From JBOFFI01 sp051657245 (lineage in GTDB: Bacteria > Pseudomonadota > Alphaproteobacteria > Holosporales > JBOFFI01): 11,978 nt of DNA. The notes beneath the pieces were generated by a model, which had not been told where the DNA came from, searched no databases, and saw nothing but the letters and a program-made list of their open reading frames with translations. The DNA is taken from the NCBI GenBank assembly GCA_051657245.1, contig JBOFKI010000101.1, positions 1 through 11,978 of the forward strand, written 5' to 3'. The stretch's first letter is position 1. Each line of letters begins with the position of its first letter. The translations under genes were made by a program, and so were the position numbers. Shown here piece by piece: positions 5,956 through 11,978 of this stretch.

Positions 5956-7293
5956 TTAATCTAGGGGGTCTTTGAAACGGTCTCGCATCAAATAAAGCCC
6001 TACAAGAGATAAAGCTGCCGCTCCCATTAAATAAAAAGCAGGCGACGCAGGGTTACCTGTGTGCTTGATCAGCCAAAACGCAATCATAATGGCGTTGCCG
6101 CCAAAGATGCTCATGCTGAGGTTATGGGCAAGGGATAGGCCAGAAGATCTGACGGAGGTGGGAAACATTTCAGCAATCACTGCAGCCAAGGGCGCAAAAT
6201 AAAAGCCCATGATAATGCCAAGGGCCACGTGAGAAAACCAAGGCATCCAAAAGCCTCCAGCCCCAAGGCCTTGGAATAAGGGATAGCTTAAGAACAAAAA
6301 TGCGAAGGCTGCCGTTCCCATCACCGGCTTTCGACCCATGCGATCTGTTAACCAACCTGAAAAAGGAATCACACAAGCAAAGGCAAGCATGCTGCAGGTG
6401 CTGATCAACAGTGAATCAGATTTTTCCATATGATGGGTTACTTCCAAGGAAGAGACGACAAACGTTACAATCAGATAAAAGCCAACCGCTGCCGCAAGCT
6501 CAATCAGCACAACAATGGCAAGGGGCTTGCGGTGGTGACGAAAAAGGTCCTTGAAGGGGGTTGCTTTTCCAAAGCGTTCTTTTTTGATTTTTTCAAAACG
6601 TTCTGGGTCTGCTAAGGTGCGTCGCATATAGGTCCCCACAGCGCCTCCCAGCAAACTGAACAAGAAAGGAACCCGCCATCCCCATTCCAGCAAAGCTTCC
6701 TGGTTTAAAAGCGTAGTCATCAGGGCTGCTACAGCGCATCCAATCAGCGTTCCCACCACCAAGCTGAAAGGTGCCCAGCTTCCAGCAAAGCCTCGCTTTC
6801 CGTCTTCGGCGTGTTCGACAATAAAAACGATAGAGCTGGTAAATTCTCCCCCAATGGAGATGCCCTGGAGCAAACGAACCAAGGTCAAAAGGACTGGCGC
6901 TAACCACCCTATTTGGGCATGGGTCGGCAAAAGCCCGATTAAAGCTGTTGGGATAGACATGAGGTAAATAGACCAAAGGAGCGCTTCTTTTCTGCCTTTT
7001 TTATCCCCGATATGCCCAAATACAATGGCTCCCAAGGGGCGCATGATAAAGCCAACGGCATAGACCGCATAAGTCGCCATGAGGGAAGCAAAGGGGTCTG
7101 TCAGGGGGAAAAATTGCTGTGCAATAATGGTGGCAAAGTAACCATAGAGGGCGAAATCATACCATTCTAACGCATTGCCAATCATGCAAGAGACGATAAC
7201 CCTGCGCAACAATTGCTTTTTCTCAAGAGGGCTTTCTTGCCTAACGCCTTCGTGCATCTCTTCTGGAACAAGCTGAGTGGCTACAAGTGTCAT
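5956..7293 (-). CDS. MFS transporter, MHS family (ProP-like symporter)
   Basis: This is an inner-membrane proton symporter of the metabolite:H+ symporter branch of the major facilitator superfamily. Relatives carry proline/betaine, alpha-ketoglutarate, citrate or shikimate. The 445 residues contain about twelve hydrophobic segments. IGNALEWYDFALYGYFA in the first helix is the hallmark of the MHS group. The loop signatures GHIGDKKGRKEAL (helices 2-3) and GWLTDRMGRKPVM (helices 8-9) are both intact, as is RLLQGISIGGEFTSS. The start is well set: AAGGAG lies six bases before the ATG at 7293. A promoter lies just upstream. Paralogues of this family are common in obligate intracellular alphaproteobacteria, where they import host solutes. 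The substrate cannot be decided here. Confidence 0.92.
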   Translation of the reverse strand: MTLVATQLVPEEMHEGVRQESPLEKKQLLRRVIVSCMIGNALEWYDFALYGYFATIIAQQFFPLTDPFASLMATYAVYAVGFIMRPLGAIVFGHIGDKKGRKEALLWSIYLMSIPTALIGLLPTHAQIGWLAPVLLTLVRLLQGISIGGEFTSSIVFIVEHAEDGKRGFAGSWAPFSLVVGTLIGCAVAALMTTLLNQEALLEWGWRVPFLFSLLGGAVGTYMRRTLADPERFEKIKKERFGKATPFKDLFRHHRKPLAIVVLIELAAAVGFYLIVTFVVSSLEVTHHMEKSDSLLISTCSMLAFACVIPFSGWLTDRMGRKPVMGTAAFAFLFLSYPLFQGLGAGGFWMPWFSHVALGIIMGFYFAPLAAVIAEMFPTSVRSSGLSLAHNLSMSIFGGNAIMIAFWLIKHTGNPASPAFYLMGAAALSLVGLYLMRDRFKDPLD

Positions 7294-7324
7294 ACAATTC
7301 TCCTTAATCGTTCAAAAACCGCTA

Positions 7325-7352
7325 TTGATACAAAGCTCCCGGCTCGTGACAA
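7325..7352 (-). promoter_or_regulatory. Sigma-70-type promoter of the MHS transporter gene
   Basis: TTGTCA (7352-7347; five of six) and TATCAA (7330-7325; four of six) are separated by 16 bases on the minus strand. The -10 box lies about 30 bases ahead of the start codon. This agrees with a separate transcript for the transporter and uppS after the thiQ stop. Confidence 0.5.
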
Positions 7353-7441
7353 AAATTCCTTAACCCCAACCATGACACTCCATGTGTAAAAGAAGAATTG
7401 AATTCACGCAAGTCACAAAATCTGAAAGATATCTCAAAGCC

Positions 7442-8101
7442 TCAGATTTCCTTGATTGTATAGTCTTCAATAAGCAAGGTTTGTTGGGAAACAGCTTCGA
7501 GCTCCTCCGGGGAATGTGTGACCATGAGGATACTTTGTTGTTTAATTTTTGCGTGAGTTGCCAAAATATGAATGAGCTCTTTTCGCAATTCAAAATCGAG
7601 GGAAGAGAACGGTTCGTCCAAAAGCAGGTAAGCTTTTTCCTGCACAAAGCACCGAGCAATAGCCACCCGTTGTTGTTGGCCTCCGGATAAATCTTGTGCT
7701 TTTCGGTGGGCAAGCTCTGAAATTTGCATACTTTCCAAAATTTCATAAACTTTTTGTTGATCTTGCTCTGACAGTTTTAAGCCTGGAGAAAGCCCTAAAG
7801 CAACATTTTGAAAAACCGTTAGATGATAAAACAAATTGTTTGATTGAAATAAAAAACCCATCTTTCGGCGGTGGGGGGGAAATTGGGTGATATCGATTTT
7901 TCCCATCCGCACATTCCCCGATTGGGGAGTTAAAAAACCTCCCAACAATCCCAAAAGGGTGCTTTTTCCTGCGCCACTTTTTCCTAAAATTCTGATGAAC
8001 TGGGGGGAGGGAACCTGAAAATTAAAAGAAAAAGCATGTTCAGCAGAGGTATAGCGATAGCGGACATCCTCGCAGATGAGGGCAGGAAAAGGGCTAGACA
8101 T
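7442..8101 (-). CDS. thiQ: Thiamine/TPP ABC transporter, ATP-binding protein
   Basis: ThiQ is the cytoplasmic ATPase that drives import of thiamine and its phosphates through ThiP. The 219 residues show Walker A GKSGAGKS (40-47), Q-loop Gln86 in FLFQSNN, signature LSGGQ (138-142), Walker B YLLLDEP with Asp162-Glu163, D-loop SSLD, and switch His196 in MVTHSPEE. Length is close to E. coli ThiQ (232), with no extra regulatory domain. The ATG overlaps the thiP stop by eight bases (ATGTCTAG), so translation is probably coupled. Assignment to thiamine rests on the thiB and thiP neighbours. No convincing terminator was seen after the stop. Confidence 0.93.
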   Translation of the reverse strand: MSSPFPALICEDVRYRYTSAEHAFSFNFQVPSPQFIRILGKSGAGKSTLLGLLGGFLTPQSGNVRMGKIDITQFPPHRRKMGFLFQSNNLFYHLTVFQNVALGLSPGLKLSEQDQQKVYEILESMQISELAHRKAQDLSGGQQQRVAIARCFVQEKAYLLLDEPFSSLDFELRKELIHILATHAKIKQQSILMVTHSPEELEAVSQQTLLIEDYTIKEI

Positions 8102-9689
8102 AAATTTTTTTCCCTAACAATTTTTCAAAGGCATGGGATATGAAAAAAGAAAGCATCAGCAAGACACACCCCAAACAGGCGGCCTCTTGGAACTGGTAAC
8201 CTTTCATTTTTTCATAAAGCAAGCTGGTGAGGGTGTGAAATTGCGTGGGGCTGAAAAAAAGTATGATCTTTGAGTCTCCTAAAGAAAACATGAAACAAAG
8301 GGAAAGGGTGTAACTAAGGGTTCCTTTAAGGGCAGGAAAATCAACATAACTGAAGCGTGAGGCGCCTTTTATGCCAAGGGAGGTGCACAACGTATCATAG
8401 GTTTTTCGGTGCGCTTGATAGCGAACGTAAAAAACGTTGTACAGGTAAGGCAGAAAGCAAAAGGCGTTTAAAAAAGAAAGGAGTAAAATGATTGAAAAAT
8501 CATGGTTTAAGGAATGGGCAAAAAACATGAAAAACAAAGCACTTACCAAAATTGGAGAAAAAAATAAAGATAAATTTCCGCCAATATCTCCTACGCAAAA
8601 AGCAAAGAAAGGCTTTTTTCGTTTTTCTAAATGATAGGCAAGGTGAACCAACGGGATGACGGTTAAGAAGGCGAAACTTGCGCTGCTTACCCCTAGCATC
8701 AAACTTACCCCAACACTTTTCCACATTTCAACGCTTGTGATCATAGAAGGCATGCTTGTCATTCCCTGAAATAGGGTTCCTGCCAGGGGAAGAGAAAAGA
8801 AAAGGGCGGCGATTAAGCTCAACCCCCAATCCATGAAATTAAGTTTTTCTGGGATGGGTTGATACGCGGAAGCGGAAGGCTGAAGTGTTGTTTTTTGAGA
8901 TTCCGGAACCGTCATAGATCCAAAAACCCCAAAGAGAGTTCCGCTTATTAAAACTTGGAGGAGAGCCAGCTGGGATGCTGCGGCCCAATCCATTTCAAAA
9001 TGTAGGGCCTGGTACATCGCAACCTCCAGGGTTGTGTTTCCTGGAAGCCCGCCAAACACGAGAACGATTGTAAAGCTTTTTAGGCATTGCATAAAAACCA
9101 AAAAAAAGCTTCTGGAAATTTCTTTTCGGATAACAGGGTAGTAAACCCATCGTAGGCGATCCCTATAACGCATCCCACACGCCAATGCAAGGGTTTCATA
9201 GCTTCTGGGGAGGGCATCAAGGGCTTCAAACAATAAACGTAGTACATAAGGGACATAATAAAAAATATAACACAGGATGATGCCCTGCAAACCGTACAAA
9301 AACGTTGTGTAGGTTGCGCCTGTGATCTTAAAAAGCCACGCGATCATCCCATTTTGTCCAAACACGATCACAAGGGAAAGGCAGCCCACAATGCTGGGCA
9401 GAAAAAACGGCAATTCAAGGATCTTTCGTAAAAATTTCCCCCCCAGCGTATGTCGGATCTTATAAAGAGTCCCGAGCAAGCTTAAGGCGATGCATACACT
9501 GAAAAAAGCGCCTAAACCTGCTTGGTAGAGAGAGAAGAAAGCCACCCGTAGGTGATAGATATTCTGGAATGTTCCCTTGCCCAAGAAAGGCCAGGAGGTC
9601 TGCAATATTCCCCAGCAAAAGCCACCCCCCAACATCAGGATGATCCCCAGGGGAAACGCCAAAATTCTTTTTTTAATGATGTTTAACAT
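8094..9689 (-). CDS. thiP: Thiamine/TPP ABC transporter, fused permease
   Basis: ThiP is the membrane channel of the thiamine importer, a fusion of two binding-protein-dependent permease domains. At 531 residues it matches E. coli ThiP (536) in length. Many hydrophobic segments, probably twelve helices, fall in two halves. Each half has an EAA-type cytoplasmic loop that docks ThiQ: LPRSYETLALACGMRYRDRL around residues 160-185 in the first half and YDTLCTSLGIKGASRF in the second. The linker between halves (SQKTTLQPSASAYQP) is polar. The start ATG at 9689 has no clear Shine-Dalgarno site. The gene follows thiB after about 30 bases and overlaps thiQ. Confidence 0.93.
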   Translation of the reverse strand: MLNIIKKRILAFPLGIILMLGGGFCWGILQTSWPFLGKGTFQNIYHLRVAFFSLYQAGLGAFFSVCIALSLLGTLYKIRHTLGGKFLRKILELPFFLPSIVGCLSLVIVFGQNGMIAWLFKITGATYTTFLYGLQGIILCYIFYYVPYVLRLLFEALDALPRSYETLALACGMRYRDRLRWVYYPVIRKEISRSFFLVFMQCLKSFTIVLVFGGLPGNTTLEVAMYQALHFEMDWAAASQLALLQVLISGTLFGVFGSMTVPESQKTTLQPSASAYQPIPEKLNFMDWGLSLIAALFFSLPLAGTLFQGMTSMPSMITSVEMWKSVGVSLMLGVSSASFAFLTVIPLVHLAYHLEKRKKPFFAFCVGDIGGNLSLFFSPILVSALFFMFFAHSLNHDFSIILLLSFLNAFCFLPYLYNVFYVRYQAHRKTYDTLCTSLGIKGASRFSYVDFPALKGTLSYTLSLCFMFSLGDSKIILFFSPTQFHTLTSLLYEKMKGYQFQEAACLGCVLLMLSFFISHAFEKLLGKKIYV

Positions 9690-9721
9690 ATTACGTCAGG
9701 CGGTTTTCTATGATCTCATAT

Positions 9722-10729
9722 TTAAGATAAAGCCTCCAGCCATTCTTGAATCCACTCTTTTTTATGTTTCTGAATTTCTTCAGAAGGAAGGGAGGGTAAA
9801 GCGTTCACGGTTTTTTCAAATGGTCTGGGAAGCGGCTCTTGAAGCTCCACAACAGGATAAGCCCAATTATGGTAGGCCATTTCCTTTTGCATGACCTGAG
9901 ATGTTAGAAATTCTAGAAATTTTTTCGCAAAAAACGGTTGTTGGGTTGTCTTTAAAATGACCGCCGTGTAGATGTCTAGGTAATGACCTTCTTGAAAAGG
10001 TGCGGCATGGATATCGTGCCTTTTTTCTTCCAGGTGGTGATAGGCTGGGGAAGTGGTATAGCTCAATACAATAGGTGCTTCGCCTTTGAGAAACAGCGCA
10101 TAGGCTTCAGACCAACCTTTTGTGACGGTTAAAATTCTAGGCTTTAAGCGTTTCCAATAATCCTTTGCCTTATCCCCATAAATCTGCTTAATCCATAGGA
10201 GCAAACCCAATCCTGGGCTGCTTGTTCGAGGATCTATCATCAATATCTTGCCCGGAATCTTCAAAAGATCTTCAAAATTTTGGGGAATTTTTCCTTGGGT
10301 GAAAGCATGTTCGTGGTAAACAAAGCTTAGAAGCGTATAGCTAATAGGTACAACGTGAGGGTCTTTCCAAGACGTCTCAAGTTTAAAGTAAGAAAGGGGG
10401 ATTCCCGGCTCAAGCAAAAGCGCTTTTTTCTTTTCCTCTGGTAGAGATTGAAAAAAATCATAGGTTATTTCTACCAACACATCAGGCTTTTCGCGTAGCT
10501 TGTCTAATGTTGCAATGGCATTCATGGGGTTTATTCCCGTGTAATACGCAATTTTACAAGGATAGGCTGCTTCAAAATGTTCTTTGATTAATTTCCCAGG
10601 ACCTTTTAAAAAATTTTTCGTGGTGTAAATGTTTAATACGGGGAAGTTTTGGAGGGGCTCAGCGCAGATGGCTTTCGTGTAAAAGCTGCTCAAAAAACAC
10701 AAGGTCAAAAAACACAAGCGAAACACCAT
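9722..10729 (-). CDS. thiB: Thiamine/TPP-binding periplasmic protein
   Basis: ThiB captures thiamine, its monophosphate and its pyrophosphate in the periplasm and delivers them to ThiPQ. The match to E. coli ThiB (TbpA) is strong over the central ligand region: DPRTSSPGLGLLLWIKQIYG, VTKGWSEAYALFLKGEAPIV, LSYTTSPAYHHLEEK and EGHYLDIYTAV, then a C-terminal NWAYPVV and EWIQEWLEAL. A signal peptide (MVFRLCFLTLCFLSSFYTKAICA) ends in AICA. I take the ATG at 10729 (335 residues). The frame is also open to two TTG codons at 10735 and 10738, which would add two or three residues. The gene follows the upstream glycosyltransferase-like gene by about 20 bases, so the two are probably co-transcribed. Confidence 0.95.
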   Translation of the reverse strand: MVFRLCFLTLCFLSSFYTKAICAEPLQNFPVLNIYTTKNFLKGPGKLIKEHFEAAYPCKIAYYTGINPMNAIATLDKLREKPDVLVEITYDFFQSLPEEKKKALLLEPGIPLSYFKLETSWKDPHVVPISYTLLSFVYHEHAFTQGKIPQNFEDLLKIPGKILMIDPRTSSPGLGLLLWIKQIYGDKAKDYWKRLKPRILTVTKGWSEAYALFLKGEAPIVLSYTTSPAYHHLEEKRHDIHAAPFQEGHYLDIYTAVILKTTQQPFFAKKFLEFLTSQVMQKEMAYHNWAYPVVELQEPLPRPFEKTVNALPSLPSEEIQKHKKEWIQEWLEALS

Positions 10730-10750
10730 TTTCAACAAACTTTCTATGCT

Positions 10751-11476
10751 TTAAGGATACCAATAAGCTTCAATCCAGGGGGCTGGACGGGTATATTTGC
10801 GGATGCTTCCAAAAAAACCGCCTTGGGCTGCCTCAGGTGGATTAGGTAGGCCATGAAACACCACAATCTTACAGTTTTTGGGAAGGATGGGTTGTTTCAT
10901 ATAACGCATCAGGCCCCGCGGCGTGCAATGCCGCTTAAAGCTTTGGCACCACTGCGTGGGCCAAAAATCAATGTCACCTATTTTTTTGGACAAAAAAATT
11001 TGTTCATTTTCGTAAGAGGTTAAAACCTCTTGTGAGTGTTGTGTATAGGTTTCCAAAACGTCCGCATGCTCCCCCACGGTGAAGCAATAGACCGAAGAAT
11101 TCCCGATGCCGCGTCCCATCTGGGTCCAATTTTCGATGATGGAAAATTTGGGAGAGTGGGTAAAAAAGGCGTCGATAGAATCAACAATCACAACATCCAG
11201 ATCTAAAAAAAGGGTTTTTCCTTCAAGGTCAGCCAATTTTTTAGAAAACATCCCCAGTTTTCGCCAAGGAGAGATGTCATAGGGAGAGGGAACCGTTATG
11301 TCTGGAAGGGGAAAGGTTTCGACATCGCCACGGATGCCCGTTAGATCATCCGTAAAGCACACAAAACGGTGGGGTAGGGAGAGATGTCGCCCGACCATGC
11401 CTTTTAATACATTGACATAGTGAGACGTGTACCTTTCTCCCCATTTCATGCACACAACGTTAACAAGTTCTTGCAT
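10751..11476 (-). CDS. Putative glycosyltransferase (GT8-like, DxD motif)
   Basis: The gene encodes 241 residues with no signal peptide or membrane helix, so it is probably cytoplasmic. A nucleotide-sugar transferase fold is suggested by VVCMKWGERY at the N-terminus, the RFVCFTDD strand, and LFLDLDVVIVDSIDAFF carrying the metal-binding DxD motif. Further landmarks are ENWTQMGRGIGNSSVY, the NEQIFLSKKIG segment, and a C-terminal FHGLPNPPEA in which the His is typical of retaining transferases of this type. The pattern fits a family of mostly uncharacterised bacterial glycosyltransferases. Acceptor and sugar are unknown; lipopolysaccharide or capsule assembly is only a guess. The start is ATG 11476, with a weak AGAG site; an in-frame TTG lies just before it. 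It heads the thiBPQ cluster, with no functional link to thiamine evident. Confidence 0.78.
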   Translation of the reverse strand: MQELVNVVCMKWGERYTSHYVNVLKGMVGRHLSLPHRFVCFTDDLTGIRGDVETFPLPDITVPSPYDISPWRKLGMFSKKLADLEGKTLFLDLDVVIVDSIDAFFTHSPKFSIIENWTQMGRGIGNSSVYCFTVGEHADVLETYTQHSQEVLTSYENEQIFLSKKIGDIDFWPTQWCQSFKRHCTPRGLMRYMKQPILPKNCKIVVFHGLPNPPEAAQGGFFGSIRKYTRPAPWIEAYWYP

Positions 11477-11506
11477 CAATCAGCTCTTTTAATAATTTGA
11501 TTCAAC

Positions 11507-11536
11507 CCTATAGGAGGAACCATACTGGGAAATCAA
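11507..11536 (-). promoter_or_regulatory. Candidate promoter of the glycosyltransferase-thiBPQ cluster
   Basis: On the minus strand TTGATT (11536-11531) and TATAGG (11512-11507) are separated by 18 bases, each matching four of six consensus positions. The -10 box lies about 30 bases ahead of the glycosyltransferase start. No better promoter was seen immediately ahead of thiB. Confidence 0.35.
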
Positions 11537-11598
11537 AAAAAGTAAAATGCTTTGTGAAAAAAGAATGCCAATCCCGTCCCGTCCTCTCCGACTTTTTT

Positions 11599-11627
11599 GT
11601 CATTCCCGCAAAAGCGGGAATCTAGAC
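11599..11627. repeat. Palindromic repeat, unit 1 (ATTCCCGC-AAAA-GCGGGAAT)
   Basis: A perfect eight-base-pair stem with a four-base loop is flanked by GTC on the left and CTAGAC on the right. This is the core of a short dispersed palindrome seen in many proteobacterial genomes (dRS3/REP-like). It lies in the intergenic region ahead of the glycosyltransferase gene, paired with an inverted unit at 11694-11719. Confidence 0.75.
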
Positions 11628-11693
11628 GAGAGCACTTAGAGAATCCTACCACCTGGAACCTCTACTGAAGCGTCATGTTTGTGGGATTTTTCC

Positions 11694-11719
11694 TGGATCC
11701 CCGCCTGCGCGGGGATGAC
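11694..11719. repeat. Palindromic repeat, unit 2 (ATCCCCGC-CTGC-GCGGGGAT), inverted
   Basis: A perfect eight-base-pair stem with a four-base loop, flanked by CTGG on the left and GAC on the right. This is the mirror orientation of unit 1 (GTC...CTAG). Stem changes are compensatory relative to unit 1 (T/A to C/G at the third pair), so the hairpin has been kept. The two units bracket about 65 bases of unrelated sequence, an arrangement like a REP doublet. Translation across unit 2 gives the PRRRGSR peptide often seen in spurious ORFs. Confidence 0.75.
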
Positions 11720-11809
11720 AAAGAGGGACGCGAATGATAAATAGGCACGTGGATGACAAGAAAAAAAAGGCGCAGGAAAGACACAAATTCGAAATAAAAT
11801 TGATTGATC

Positions 11810-11977
11810 TTAAAGACAAACTTTGCTAGGTTGGGGGTCAAGTTTGGTTGGTAAGTGCTTGAAAAGCTTGGAGGCACCTGCTTTTCTTGCATAAAACCCG
11901 CTGAACTTATTTCGCGTCTCTGGAACAAATGTTTCAGGGGCAAATACGCGACACCAGGGATCTAAGAACTCCCCGAT
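11810..11977 (-). CDS. Possible 3' end of an unrecognised gene, cut by the window edge
   Basis: A minus-strand frame is open from the right edge for 55 codons and ends at TAA (11812-11810). The translation (IGEFLDPWCRVFAPETFVPE... ending QPSKVCL) has a balanced, protein-like composition with aromatic and charged residues, unlike the other frames here. I do not recognise a family, and the missing upstream part prevents a judgement on start or domain. It could also be a chance open frame. The interval from 11480 to here holds only a promoter, the two palindromes and AT-rich sequence. Confidence 0.35.
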   Translation of the reverse strand: MGEFLDPWCRVFAPETFVPETRNKFSGFYARKAGASKLFKHLPTKLDPQPSKVCL

Positions 11978-11978
11978 G

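Noticed and set aside
11662..11943. Minus-strand ORF of 93 codons
   Set aside because: It reads straight through palindromic unit 2 (giving PRRRGSR), starts at a TTG with no Shine-Dalgarno site, and overlaps a more protein-like frame at 11810-11977.
11480..11978. TPP riboswitch or tRNA upstream of the thiBPQ cluster
   Set aside because: None of the conserved TPP-box motifs and no cloverleaf or T-arm pattern could be found on either strand.

Overview
The window looks like a chromosomal segment of an alphaproteobacterium with moderately AT-rich DNA, probably of the host-associated type (Holosporales/Rickettsiales-like). This is an inference from gene content: a ProP/MHS-family symporter, a complete thiamine/TPP uptake system, an AT-rich base composition, decaying gene copies and short palindromic repeats. 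No rRNA or tRNA gene or taxon-specific marker is present to fix the lineage. Almost all genes lie on the minus strand; the aminotransferase is the only clear plus-strand gene.

Left part (1-3900): a GC-richer non-coding stretch at the left edge may encode a structured RNA. It is followed by three related minus-strand genes, called A (231-919, frameshifted), B (1103-1762) and C (3151-3810). They encode small exported proteins with a conserved N-terminal region of about 70 residues, then a domain resembling the Amidase_2/PGRP (AmpD-like) fold that has lost most zinc ligands. prfB (release factor 2, with its classical in-frame TGA and +1 frameshift site) sits between B and C. Homology between copies extends into the leaders and into a 3' hairpin element, so whole gene-plus-flank units were duplicated.

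Middle (3943-7293): a class I aspartate/aromatic-type aminotransferase on the plus strand converges with uppS (undecaprenyl diphosphate synthase). uppS lies 30 bases downstream of a 12-TM MHS-type symporter gene, which has a recognisable promoter and a strong ribosome binding site.

Right part (7442-11476): a tightly packed minus-strand cluster contains a GT-like protein, then thiB-thiP-thiQ, the periplasmic binding protein, fused permease and ATPase of the thiamine/TPP ABC importer. I see no TPP riboswitch ahead of it. The last 500 bases hold a pair of inverted palindromic repeats of the ATTCCCGC-N4-GCGGGAAT type and what may be the 3' end of another minus-strand gene entering from the right edge.

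The most unusual item is the A/B/C family: tandem, secreted, catalytically eroded peptidoglycan-amidase-like proteins with a conserved extra N-terminal region.
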